From positions 62,001 to 126,000 of the forward strand of contig NZ_BNBC01000010.1 of NCBI RefSeq assembly GCF_014654675.1: 64,000 bases of DNA. The letters are read 5' to 3'. Origin of the DNA: Streptomyces spiralis (lineage in GTDB: Bacteria > Actinomycetota > Actinomycetes > Streptomycetales > Streptomycetaceae). Both the position numbers and the translations under genes were made by a program. Of the stretch, positions 46,703 through 55,075 are shown in pieces; the first letter of the stretch is position 1; every line of letters starts with the position of its first letter. The notes under the pieces are model-generated. The model was given only the letters and a program-made list of their open reading frames with translations. It was not told where the DNA came from and ran no database searches.

Positions 46703-47269
46703 TCAGTACGGATGGTGGTTCGGCTTGTCCTGCCATGCCTGGTAGGCCTGGGCGCCCAGCTCGGGGTACATCTGCTGGAGACTGATGCTCCGCTGGTCCG
46801 GAGGTCGCTGGAAGTCCTCGTACTGGAAGTCGTCGCTGAACCCGATCTCCTCGGTGGCTTTCCAGTCACAGCTGTAGTAGACGGCCTCGATGCGCGCCCA
46901 GTAGATGGCGCTCATGCACATGGGGCAGGGTGCGCCGCTGGTGTAGATCGAGCATCCCTGGAGCATGCGGGCACGCTCCGGCAAGACGTCCGGGGACCCC
47001 TCGGGACGGGGCACCAGCTCCAGTGTGTACTCGTTCTGGTGCTCTTCCGAGACCGTGGGAGCATCGGGGTTCAGGTACTGAATGGCCTTGCGTATGGCTT
47101 CCACCTCGCCATGCGCGGTGGGGTCGGCCGTGAGCAGCACCCGGTTCTGGCCGCGAGCGATCACCTCACCGTCGTGGGTGATCACCGCGCCGAAAGGGCC
47201 TCCCCAGCCGTTCTCCACCGATTCGGTGGCCAACTGCGCCGCTTCGGCCAGGTACTCCCTGTGTCCCAT
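46703..47269 (-). CDS. Nucleoside/guanine deaminase family protein
   Basis: A 188-residue zinc deaminase of the CDA fold. Zinc ligands: His53 with proton-shuttling Glu55 (TAHGEVEAI), Cys115 and Cys118 (APCPMCMS). Overall order matches bacterial guanine deaminases (GWGGPFGAVITHDGEVIARGQN). A longer insert between the motifs (YTLELVPRPEGSPDVL) and the C-terminal tail are unusual. GGAGGC precedes the ATG. Catalyses hydrolytic deamination of a purine base or a related heterocycle. Confidence 0.9.
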   Translation of the reverse strand: MGHREYLAEAAQLATESVENGWGGPFGAVITHDGEVIARGQNRVLLTADPTAHGEVEAIRKAIQYLNPDAPTVSEEHQNEYTLELVPRPEGSPDVLPERARMLQGCSIYTSGAPCPMCMSAIYWARIEAVYYSCDWKATEEIGFSDDFQYEDFQRPPDQRSISLQQMYPELGAQAYQAWQDKPNHHPY

Positions 47270-47331
47270 CTCGGCGCCTCCGATCCCACTTGCTTTTGCG
47301 GCATATACGGGTTTTATCTAGCCTAGGAGGC

Positions 47332-48300
47332 GTGAGTCCTCGTGCAACTCCTGGCTCCCACGATGACAGCGCGACCGTCGTGATCTCACAGAAGGTCCGT
47401 CCGGGATGTGAGGACGAGTACCGGCGCTGGCAGGATCGAACCAACGAGGTCGCAGGCGAGTTCGACGGGTTCGAGGGCACGGAGCAGTACCCTCCGGCCT
47501 CCGTCGAGGGAAACGAGTGGGTCGTCGTCTTCCGTTTCTCCCATCTGGATCAGCTGACCGCGTGGATGGGCTCCGACACGCGCCGCGAACTCCTGGAGCA
47601 GGGACGCGACCTGTTCGAGGAGGCCCCCAGGCAGGAAGTTCTCGCAGGTGGCATGCCGGTGCATGACGCCGTCACCGCGGTGGTCTCGCACGACGTGCGC
47701 CCTGACCAGGAGCGGGCATTCGTGAGCTGGCAGGAGAAGATCCTGTCGGCTCAACGGAAGTTCCCGGGCTTCATGGGTTCGGAGTTGTTCCGGCCCGTGA
47801 AGGGGGTCCAGGACAAGTGGGTCGCCGTCTTCCGCTTCGACACCCGTCAACATCTGGACAAGTGGCTCGAATCCACCACTCGTCGAAAGCTCCTCGACGA
47901 AGGACGAGGCGCCTTCGTGTCCTACGACGTGCGCAAGGTCGGATCCGCGTTCGGCAGCTGGTTCCGCTTCGGGCAGGGTACGGAAGAGGGTGCTCCGCCC
48001 AACTGGAAGCAGGCCATGTCCGTGGTACTGGCCCTCTATCCCACCGTCGAGGTCCTCAACCTCGTGGTGAGTCCCCGGCTTGCCGCTCTCGGCCTGCCCG
48101 GATATCTCGCCTTGTTCATCTCGAACGTGTTGAGCGTGTGCATCCTGACGTGGCTGCTGATGCCGTTGGTGAACAGAGCCCTCGCCTTCTGGCTGATGCC
48201 CAGTCAGGCGCGCTCCCTCCGCATCGACGTGGCAGGTGTCGCAGTGGTGGCGATCTGCTGGCTGGCGTTCATCGTGATCTTCGGCCTGACCACCGGCTGA
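47332..48300 (+). CDS. Two ABM domains fused to a C-terminal membrane domain
   Basis: A 322-residue protein. Residues about 14-95 and 110-195 are two antibiotic-biosynthesis-monooxygenase-like domains, similar to one another (ATVVISQKVRPGCEDEYRRWQ / TAVVSHDVRPDQERAFVSWQ; WVVVFRFSHLDQLTAWM / WVAVFRFDTRQHLDKWL). From about 220 there are three hydrophobic helices (VVLALYPTVEVLNLVV; YLALFISNVLSVCILTWLLMP; VAVVAICWLAFIVIFG). The start is GTG 47332, with AGGAGG only one base away, so initiation may be unusual. Thirty-nine bases before a covalent flavoprotein gene, hence probably cotranscribed. Confidence 0.82.
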   Translation: MSPRATPGSHDDSATVVISQKVRPGCEDEYRRWQDRTNEVAGEFDGFEGTEQYPPASVEGNEWVVVFRFSHLDQLTAWMGSDTRRELLEQGRDLFEEAPRQEVLAGGMPVHDAVTAVVSHDVRPDQERAFVSWQEKILSAQRKFPGFMGSELFRPVKGVQDKWVAVFRFDTRQHLDKWLESTTRRKLLDEGRGAFVSYDVRKVGSAFGSWFRFGQGTEEGAPPNWKQAMSVVLALYPTVEVLNLVVSPRLAALGLPGYLALFISNVLSVCILTWLLMPLVNRALAFWLMPSQARSLRIDVAGVAVVAICWLAFIVIFGLTTG

Positions 48301-48339
48301 CGGCCGGCCCCGGGAGATGCTCACGACGAGGAGGTCGTC

Positions 48340-49719
48340 ATGAGCGAACACAGTCGGCGCTCAGGGACCGAGGGCCCGTTCCTCCGCAGGGGCGACGCGG
48401 ACTATGAGACCGCCCGTGCGCGCGCACTGTGGAACGAACTCAAGCCGGACCGGCACCCCGATGTGATCGTCCGAGCCGCCTGCGAACGGGACGTTCAGGA
48501 GGTCCTGAGGCTGGCCGTGTCCCGCGGACTGCAACTCGCCGTACGCGCAGGCGGACACAGCTGGTGCGGTTCACCACTACGGGACGGAGGCATACTCCTC
48601 GACCTCTCCGGGCTCGATCAGTGGGAGATCGATGTCGAATCGGCGACGGCGACCGTGCAACCAGGTGTCATCGGCAGCAGATTCGCGATGGAGCTGGCCC
48701 GGCACGAACTCGCCTTTCCGGCAGGGCACTGCCCTACCGTCGCGCTGGGCGGTTACCTTCTCAGCGGTGGCCTGGGCTGGAACTCCGGTCTGTGGGGGGT
48801 GGGCTGCGCGAGCGTACTGGAGATCACCGCTGTCACGGCCGACGGTGAAGTGCTCAGGTGCACCGAAGAAGAGAATCCCGGCCTGTTCTGGGCGGCACGC
48901 GGAGCCGGGCCCGGGTTCTTCGCCGTCGTCACCCGCTTCCGTCTCCGTCTCCAGCCGCGCCCGACCGCACTCGCCACGACCTCCTACGTCTTTCCCTTGG
49001 CGGCAGTCGGCCCCGTAGCCGACTGGGCCACCGAGACGGCGCGTGAACTGCCCGCGAACGTGGAACTGTCCCTCCTGCTGGCCACGGAGGACGCATCAGG
49101 CGCGACGGATGGGCCGGGGCCCAAGGTGGTCGTCGTCACCGCCACCGCGTTCGCGAACTCGCGCACCGAAGCCGTTGGCGCCCTGCATCCGCTGCGGAGC
49201 TGCCCACTCTCCGAACGACCGCTGTCCCGGCGACTCGACGAGCCGACATCTCTTGCCGTTCTCTACGACGCCTCGATGGACCTGTGGCCCGAAAAGCACC
49301 GCTACGCGGCCGACACGCTGTGGTCGCACGAGGACTACGCTCTGCTCCTGGCAGAGCTGGGCGACGCGTTCGCCAAGGCCCCTTCCGGGAAGTCCATCGT
49401 GCTGGCGCCCGTCTCACCGGTCTCGCAGCAGGATGAGCTGCTGCGGCACATGGCGTTCTCCGTGCTCGGAGAGAGCTACGTCGTGCCCTACGCCGTCTGG
49501 GCCGATCCCGCGCAGGACGACGTCAACGTGCGCTGGCTACGCGACGCCATGCACGCGGTGGAGCCGTTCGGAGCCGGTCACTACATCGCCGAAGCGGACC
49601 TGACCGCCGACCCCTCCCGTGCCAGGCGATCGTTCACAGCCGCCGATTGGGATCGCCTGCAATCCTTGAGGGCGGAGTACGACCCGCAGGGTCTGTTCTT
49701 CCCCTACCTGTCCGCCTGA
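48340..49719 (+). CDS. Bicovalent FAD oxidoreductase (BBE/oligosaccharide-oxidase-like)
   Basis: A 459-residue flavoprotein of the VAO/BBE family. FAD attachment sites are His73 (VRAGGHSWCG) and Cys130 (FPAGHCPTV...GG), implying two covalent bonds. The C-terminus EYDPQGLFFPYL is the usual FAD-closing motif. No signal peptide. Family members oxidise sugars, alkaloids or polyketide intermediates using oxygen; the substrate is unknown. GAGGAGG precedes the ATG. Its end overlaps that of the SIR2 gene by 16 bases on the opposite strand. Confidence 0.92.
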   Translation: MSEHSRRSGTEGPFLRRGDADYETARARALWNELKPDRHPDVIVRAACERDVQEVLRLAVSRGLQLAVRAGGHSWCGSPLRDGGILLDLSGLDQWEIDVESATATVQPGVIGSRFAMELARHELAFPAGHCPTVALGGYLLSGGLGWNSGLWGVGCASVLEITAVTADGEVLRCTEEENPGLFWAARGAGPGFFAVVTRFRLRLQPRPTALATTSYVFPLAAVGPVADWATETARELPANVELSLLLATEDASGATDGPGPKVVVVTATAFANSRTEAVGALHPLRSCPLSERPLSRRLDEPTSLAVLYDASMDLWPEKHRYAADTLWSHEDYALLLAELGDAFAKAPSGKSIVLAPVSPVSQQDELLRHMAFSVLGESYVVPYAVWADPAQDDVNVRWLRDAMHAVEPFGAGHYIAEADLTADPSRARRSFTAADWDRLQSLRAEYDPQGLFFPYLSA

Positions 49720-50495
49720 GACGGCCCGGCGCTCGCACCTGGTACTCGACGAGGCGCTGAGGGATCGTCCCCGGCGCTCAGTCGGCGAAGCAGTGCGGGC
49801 AGTGCGGTGCCGATCGGTTCCCGTACGACCTCGTCGGCGCGGTCGTCGTACGGTGTCGGTTCGGCGTTGACGATGATCAGGCGTGCGCCGTGGTCGGCGG
49901 CCACTGCGGCGAGGCCGGCGGCGGGCTGGACCTGGAGGCTGGTGCCGACCGCGATGAATACGGTGCAGGCCTTGGTGATGGCGACGGCCTCGCCGAGCAC
50001 CTGCGGGTCGAGGCGCTCGCCGAACATGACGGTGGCCGACTTCAGGATGCCGCCGCAGTCCCGGCAGTGCGGATCCTCCTCGCCGGCCTCGACCCGGGCG
50101 AGGGCGTCCTCCATGGACCCGCGAGCATGGCACTTCGTACACACCACGCTGCGCGCGCTGCCGTGCAGTTCCAGCACCTTGCGGGCGGGCATCCCGGCGA
50201 GCTGGTGCAGGCCGTCCACGTTCTGGGTGATGACCCGGACCGGCACCCCGGAGCGTTCCAGTTCGGCGACCGCGCGGTGCGCGGCGTTCGGCTCGGCCTG
50301 CAGAGTGTGGTTCCTCCGCCGCATCTGCCAGGAGCGGCGGCGGATCTCCGGGTCGCTCATGTAGTAGTCGTACGTCACGAGCTTCTCGGCCTCCGGATCC
50401 CGCCGCCACAGCCCGTTCGGGCCGCGGTAGTCGGGGATACCGGAGTCGGTGGAGACACCGGCGCCGCTGAGGACGGCGACGAGGGGCTTGGTCAT
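49704..50495 (-). CDS. SIR2 family NAD-dependent protein deacetylase
   Basis: A 263-residue sirtuin. NAD motif VLSGAGVSTDSGIPDYRG at residue 7, catalytic region ITQNVDGLHQ and His in LELHGSA, zinc ligands CTKC and CRDC, and VGTSLQVQPAA. ATG 50495 lacks a ribosome site but has TACCCT seven bases ahead, typical of leaderless messages. It removes acyl groups from lysines, giving O-acetyl-ADP-ribose. Confidence 0.95.
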   Translation of the reverse strand: MTKPLVAVLSGAGVSTDSGIPDYRGPNGLWRRDPEAEKLVTYDYYMSDPEIRRRSWQMRRRNHTLQAEPNAAHRAVAELERSGVPVRVITQNVDGLHQLAGMPARKVLELHGSARSVVCTKCHARGSMEDALARVEAGEEDPHCRDCGGILKSATVMFGERLDPQVLGEAVAITKACTVFIAVGTSLQVQPAAGLAAVAADHGARLIIVNAEPTPYDDRADEVVREPIGTALPALLRRLSAGDDPSAPRRVPGASAGPSQADR

Positions 50496-50577
50496 GGGAC
50501 AGAGGGTAGGGGCGGGGAATCGGGCGGGCGAACGGATATTCGTCCGCACGGGGCCCGCGCGGTGCTACGGTCCGCGC

Positions 50578-50778
50578 ATGGCCAAGGTGACCGTCTCGCT
50601 CGACGCCGAACTCGTCGTGGAAGTCATGGTGCTCGCCGGGGTGGGCAACCCGCAGGACGCCGTCGAGCTGGTCGTCCGCGACTACATCGAACGCGGCCAC
50701 CGTACGGAGGCCAGGGTCGCCGCGCGTGACGAGGCTCTGCGCGAGGTCGACGCCAAGCCCCGGGACGTGGAGCGCTGA
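50578..50778 (+). CDS. VapB-like antitoxin-type small protein without a partner
   Basis: A 66-residue protein, MAKVTVSLDAELVVEVMVLAG followed by a helix pair ending ERGHRTEARVAARD: the pattern of type II antitoxins with a ribbon-helix-helix head (VapB/DUF2191-like). TACGGT is six bases from the ATG and no ribosome site is present, so it is probably leaderless. A VapC toxin normally follows, but the next gene is a Nudix hydrolase on the opposite strand. It may be a solitary regulator. Confidence 0.75.
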   Translation: MAKVTVSLDAELVVEVMVLAGVGNPQDAVELVVRDYIERGHRTEARVAARDEALREVDAKPRDVER

Positions 50779-50796
50779 CGCCCCGGGCGAGGCCGG

Positions 50797-51297
50797 TCAG
50801 CCGACGCGCCGGCCGTTCTCCAGTTCCGCCGTGCCCGCGTTCTCGGCGAGCACGTCGAGGGCGGCCAGGACGCGGCGGCCCAGGGCGCCCGGCAGGTGGG
50901 CGGCGAGTTCGCCGCGCGGGACGAGACGCCAGGACAGCAGCTCCTCCTCCTGGAGGCGGATCGCCTTGAGGTCCTCCTGGGCGAGGACTCCGCCGTCGTA
51001 GATGTACGCCACCAGCGGCGGGCGTCCCGTGCCGGGCACCCAGTCGACCGCGAGCAGCCGCCCCGGCTCCCGGTCGAGGCCGATCTCCTCCAGCGTCTCG
51101 CGGCGCGCGCCCTGGCGCGGTGTCTCACCGTCGTCCGACTCGACCGTGCCGCCCGGCAGCGCCCATCCCTCCCGGTAGTTGGGCTCGACGAGCAGCACCC
51201 GCCCCTCGGCGTCGCGGAAGAGCACGGCGGCACCGGCGAGGACACGGGGCAGCCCGGCGATGTAGGTGGCGTAGTCCGGGATGTTGGGAGTGGTCAT
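50797..51297 (-). CDS. Nudix hydrolase
   Basis: A 166-residue hydrolase. The Nudix box is GGTVESDDGETPRQGARRE followed by TLEEIGL; relative to the canonical G-x5-E-x7-REUxEExGU it is well formed, with Glu ligands for Mg. It lies four bases overlapped with an ADP-ribosylglycohydrolase gene, making ADP-ribose or a related nucleotide a reasonable substrate. Confidence 0.92.
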   Translation of the reverse strand: MTTPNIPDYATYIAGLPRVLAGAAVLFRDAEGRVLLVEPNYREGWALPGGTVESDDGETPRQGARRETLEEIGLDREPGRLLAVDWVPGTGRPPLVAYIYDGGVLAQEDLKAIRLQEEELLSWRLVPRGELAAHLPGALGRRVLAALDVLAENAGTAELENGRRVG

Positions 51298-52457
51298 CCT
51301 GGAAGGGTAGCCAGTCGCAGCGTCCGCTCCGCCAGCTCGCTGATCCGTACGCCGTCGAAACCGAAGACCGCGCTGCGCACGGTGTCCTCCAGGGGGTCCC
51401 TCCACTGGGCCGGGATGCCCCGCGCTCCGGTCAGCACGCCGGCCACCGAACCGGCCGTCGCGCCGTTGGAGTCGGTGTCCAGGCCGCCGCGGACGGTCAG
51501 CGCGATGGTGCGGGTGAAGTCGCCGTCGCCGTAGAGCAGGCCGGTCGTGAGGACGGCGGCGTTCGGGACGGTGTGGATCCAGCCGAGTCCCGCGGTCTCC
51601 TCCGCGAGCGTGGTGAGGGTGTCCTCCCAGGGCAGCCGCGTCTCGTGCAGGGAGACGGCGCGGCGTACGGTGCGGGCCAGACGGCTGCTCGCCGGGATCA
51701 CCGTGAGCGCGGTGTCGACCGCGGCACGGACGCTCGGCGCGGTGAACGCCGCCGCGATCAGCGCGGCCGCCCACATGGCGCCGTACACACCGTTGCCGGT
51801 GTGCGACAGCACCGCGTCGCGGCGGGCCAGCGAGGCGGCGCGGCGCGGGTCTCCCGGGCTGGTCCAGCCGTGGATGTCGGCGCGGATCAGGGCGCCGATC
51901 CACTCCTGGTAGGGGTTGTCGTACGTCGCGGTCAGGGGCGGTTTGAGACCGTTCGCGAGGTTGCGGTACGCGGCGCGCTCGGCGGTGAACGTCTGCAGGT
52001 ACGGCAGCCGCAGCAGCCACAGGTCGCCGACCTGCTCGGTGCTGAAGCCGAAGCCGTGGGTCTCCAGCAGGTCGAGGCCGAGGATCGCGTAGTCGATGTC
52101 GTCGTCGCGGCAGCTGCCGCGGATGCGGCCGCGCACACAGCCGCGCCACTCCGGTCGCAGCTCCGGGAGGTCGTCGGCTCCGACGGGTTCGGGGAGGTAG
52201 TCGGTGAGCGGCAGCGCGGCGGCCCGGCGCAGGTAGCGGTCGATGCGGTCGCGGGTCCACACGTCGCCCTGCTCGACCGGCTTGCCCAGCATGTTGCCCG
52301 CGATCCGGCCCAGCCAGCCGCCGAGGACGCGGTCGGCCAGTTCCGCGCGGTCGGCGGGGGCCGGACGGTCGCCGAGGGTCGGGCGATCGGTGAGCGTCGG
52401 GTGGTCGGCGGATGCCGGGCGGTCGGCGCGGCCTGGATCGGTGCCCACAGGGGTCAT
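51294..52457 (-). CDS. ADP-ribosylglycohydrolase family protein
   Basis: A 387-residue protein. Family motifs: LGGWLGRIAGNMLGKPVEQGD, the first Asp-rich metal site RDDDIDYAILGL and the second GGLDTDSNGATAGSVAGVLTG. Such enzymes release ADP-ribose from Arg/Ser or from other acceptors. The first 35 residues form a repetitive (A/T)DRP/DHP run, disordered. ATG 52457 is chosen (open frame extends to 52541 without homology); no ribosome site is seen. Its product could be broken down by the overlapped Nudix enzyme. Confidence 0.92.
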   Translation of the reverse strand: MTPVGTDPGRADRPASADHPTLTDRPTLGDRPAPADRAELADRVLGGWLGRIAGNMLGKPVEQGDVWTRDRIDRYLRRAAALPLTDYLPEPVGADDLPELRPEWRGCVRGRIRGSCRDDDIDYAILGLDLLETHGFGFSTEQVGDLWLLRLPYLQTFTAERAAYRNLANGLKPPLTATYDNPYQEWIGALIRADIHGWTSPGDPRRAASLARRDAVLSHTGNGVYGAMWAAALIAAAFTAPSVRAAVDTALTVIPASSRLARTVRRAVSLHETRLPWEDTLTTLAEETAGLGWIHTVPNAAVLTTGLLYGDGDFTRTIALTVRGGLDTDSNGATAGSVAGVLTGARGIPAQWRDPLEDTVRSAVFGFDGVRISELAERTLRLATLPG

Positions 52458-52627
52458 AGGACCGGTGTACCCGCTTTCCTCCGCGACGTCCCCGGCCGTC
52501 CTCGACCGTCTCCGGTGCTTCTCAGGGAGCGGGCGGGGCATGGCGCGGGGGACGGTCGCCGGTTATGGTCGCAGCGGCGCGACTGGCCCCCTGACGTGCG
52601 GGGCCCGGAGAGCAAGGGGATTGCAAG

Positions 52628-53779
52628 GTGGCGGACGCTGCAGTGCACGGCACCCGCGGGGTGCTGGTTGCCGCGGACAAGTTCAAGGGCTCGCTCACGG
52701 CCGTACAGGTCGCCGAGCGGGTGACGGCCGGGCTGCGCCGGGTCGTGCCGGACCTCCGGGTCGAGGCGCTGCCCGTGGCCGACGGCGGCGACGGGACCGT
52801 GGACGCGGCGGTCGCGGCCGGGTTCGAGCGCCATGAGGTACGGGTCGCCGGTCCCCTCGGCGACGAGGTGACGGCCGCGTTCGCGCTGCGCGGCGACACC
52901 GCGGTGGTGGAGATGGCGGAGGCCAGCGGGCTGCAGCGGCTGCCGGCCGGTGTCCTCGCGCCGCTCACGGCGTCCACGTACGGCTCCGGCGAACTGCTGC
53001 GGGCCGCGCTGGACGCGGGGGCGCGGACGATCGTGTTCGGCGTCGGCGGCAGCGCGACCACGGACGGGGGCGCGGGGATGCTGTCCGCGCTCGGGGCCCG
53101 GTTCTCCACCGCGGCCGGTGAGCCGATCCCGCCGGGCGGCGGCGGACTGGCGGAACTCGCCCACGCCGACCTGTCCGGCCTCGACCCCCGGCTCGCCTCC
53201 GTCGAATTCGTGCTCGCCAGCGACGTCGACAACCCGCTGACCGGACCGAAGGGGGCGCCCGCGGTCTACGGTCCGCAGAAGGGCGCGTCCCCGGAGGACG
53301 TGGAGACGCTGGACGCGGCGCTCGCGCACTACGCGAAGGTCCTGGAGGAGGCGATCGGGGCCAGGGCGGCCGAGTACGCGGTGTCGCCCGGGGCCGGGGC
53401 CGCGGGCGGCATCGGGTACGGCGCACTGATCCTCGGCGCCCGGTTCCGGGCCGGCATCGAGGTGATGCTGGACGTGCTCGGGTTCGCACCGGCACTGGCG
53501 CGGGCGTCCCTGGTGATCACCGGTGAGGGCTCGCTGGACGAGCAGACCCTGCACGGCAAGGCCCCGGCGGGGGTCGCCGCGGCAGCCCGCGCCGCGGACA
53601 GGGAGGTCGTCGCCGTCTGCGGGCGCCTGGCACTGGCACCGCAGGTCCTCGGCAGGGCCGGCATCCGCCGGGCATACGCCCTGACCGACGTGGAGCCCGA
53701 CGTGTCGAAGTGCATCGCCGACGCAGGCCCGATCCTCGAACGCGTGGCGGAACACATCGCCCGGGACTTCCTCCTCTGA
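52628..53779 (+). CDS. Glycerate kinase (GlxK type)
   Basis: A 383-residue kinase of the type I glycerate kinase family: LVAADKFKGSLTAVQVAE, VADGGDGTVDA, FGVGGSATTDGGAGML, VYGPQKGAS and ITGEGSLDEQTLHGKAP are all conserved. It phosphorylates D-glycerate to 2-phosphoglycerate and so links glyoxylate, produced by the nearby ethylmalonyl-CoA pathway, to central metabolism. GTG 52628 start. The 289-base gap afterwards shows no gene. Confidence 0.94.
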   Translation: MADAAVHGTRGVLVAADKFKGSLTAVQVAERVTAGLRRVVPDLRVEALPVADGGDGTVDAAVAAGFERHEVRVAGPLGDEVTAAFALRGDTAVVEMAEASGLQRLPAGVLAPLTASTYGSGELLRAALDAGARTIVFGVGGSATTDGGAGMLSALGARFSTAAGEPIPPGGGGLAELAHADLSGLDPRLASVEFVLASDVDNPLTGPKGAPAVYGPQKGASPEDVETLDAALAHYAKVLEEAIGARAAEYAVSPGAGAAGGIGYGALILGARFRAGIEVMLDVLGFAPALARASLVITGEGSLDEQTLHGKAPAGVAAAARAADREVVAVCGRLALAPQVLGRAGIRRAYALTDVEPDVSKCIADAGPILERVAEHIARDFLL

Positions 53780-54068
53780 CGACCCCCGGCTGTCGACCCC
53801 CGGCCGAGCGAACCGGCCGCCCGTCGGCCGGAGGGGTAGGCCCCGAATGAGGCTGGGACCGCCGGCCCGGCGCTCCCTCGGCCTGGGGGTTCCTCCTCGC
53901 TCCTCATGCCTCTCCCCGGCCCGCGGGACTCCTCGGGCCGGGTGGGGACTCGCTCGGCCCACGAGTGGCTCCTGGCGCCCCGTGCCTGCTCGGGCCTGCT
54001 GCGCTCGGTTGCTGGAGCCCCAGGCGGCTCGTCGGTGTCCGTGCGGTCCCCCCGGACCCCGCCTCCGC

Positions 54069-54935
54069 TCACCTCCCCCCGATCCCGTTCAGCTCCTCGG
54101 TCGCGTCGGCGGGCAGGGTGAGCTCCGCTGATGCGATGTTCTCGTGCAGGTGGGTCACCGACGAGGTGCCGGGGATGAGGGCGATGGCGGGGGAGCGCTG
54201 GAGGAGCCAGGCCAGGGCGACCTGCTGCGGGGAGGCGTCCAGGCGGGCGGCGACCTTCGTGAGGGTCTCCGACTGGAGCGGTGTGAAGCCGCCCAGCGGG
54301 AAGTACGGGACGAAGGCGATGTTCTGCGCGGCGCACAGGTCGAGCAGGTCGTCGTCCTGGCGGTGGGCGAGGTTGTAGAGGTTCTGGACCGTCACGACGG
54401 GCGCGATCGCCTGGGCCTCGGCGAGCTGCCGGGCGGAGACGGCACTCAGACCGAGGTGACGGATCAGCCCCTGCTGCCGCAGCTCGGCGAGGGCGCCGAA
54501 CTGCTCCGCCAGGGAGTCCTCGGTCGGCGTGTCGTGGGAGCCGAGCCGGAGGTTGACCACGTCCAGCGTGTCCACGCCCAGGTGGGCGAGGTTGTCGTGC
54601 ACCTGGGCCTTCAGGTCGGCCGGGTCCAGGATCTGGCGCCAGCTTCCGTCGGGGCCCCTGCGGGCGCCGACCTTCGTGACGATGCGCAGGTCCGCCCGGT
54701 AGGGGTGCAGCGCCTCCTTGATCAGTTCGTTGACGACCGCCGGGCCGTAGAAGTCCGCGGTGTCGATGTGGGTGATCCCGGCCTCCACCGCGGCGCGCAG
54801 CACCGCGACGGCCCGGTCGCGGTCCTTGGGCGGGCCGAAGACGTTCGGTCCGGCCAGCTGCATGGCGCCGTAGCCGATGCGGGTGAGGGTCAGGTCCTGG
54901 GCCGGGGTGAGGGTTCCGCCGAGGTTCGCGGGCAT
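54069..54935 (-). CDS. Aldo/keto reductase
   Basis: A 288-residue TIM-barrel reductase. Asp and Tyr of the tetrad are in THIDTADFYG, Lys in IVTKVG, and NADPH-binding motifs are near IALIPGTSSVTHLHENIAS. The fourth tetrad position, His in most members, is in VVNLRLGSHD and reads Arg/Leu instead. Such variants occur in some bacterial AKR groups. Divergent from the XRE regulator 141 bases away, which probably controls it. Confidence 0.92.
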   Translation of the reverse strand: MPANLGGTLTPAQDLTLTRIGYGAMQLAGPNVFGPPKDRDRAVAVLRAAVEAGITHIDTADFYGPAVVNELIKEALHPYRADLRIVTKVGARRGPDGSWRQILDPADLKAQVHDNLAHLGVDTLDVVNLRLGSHDTPTEDSLAEQFGALAELRQQGLIRHLGLSAVSARQLAEAQAIAPVVTVQNLYNLAHRQDDDLLDLCAAQNIAFVPYFPLGGFTPLQSETLTKVAARLDASPQQVALAWLLQRSPAIALIPGTSSVTHLHENIASAELTLPADATEELNGIGGR

Positions 54936-55075
54936 GCGTCGTGCCTTCCGTGACGTGCTGTGTGGTCTCGTCTGCCGTCCAGCGTGGGCCGATACCGGGA
55001 GCGGCGGCAGTGCCCTGCCGTTCCTGGGAGTGGCAGGGACAGGAACGTCCCGGAGCGCGGCCGTACGGTGAGGGC

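Noticed and set aside
53780..54068. Gene in the gap between glycerate kinase and aldo/keto reductase
   Set aside because: Open frames are Pro/Arg/Ser-rich GC artefacts without starts or motifs.
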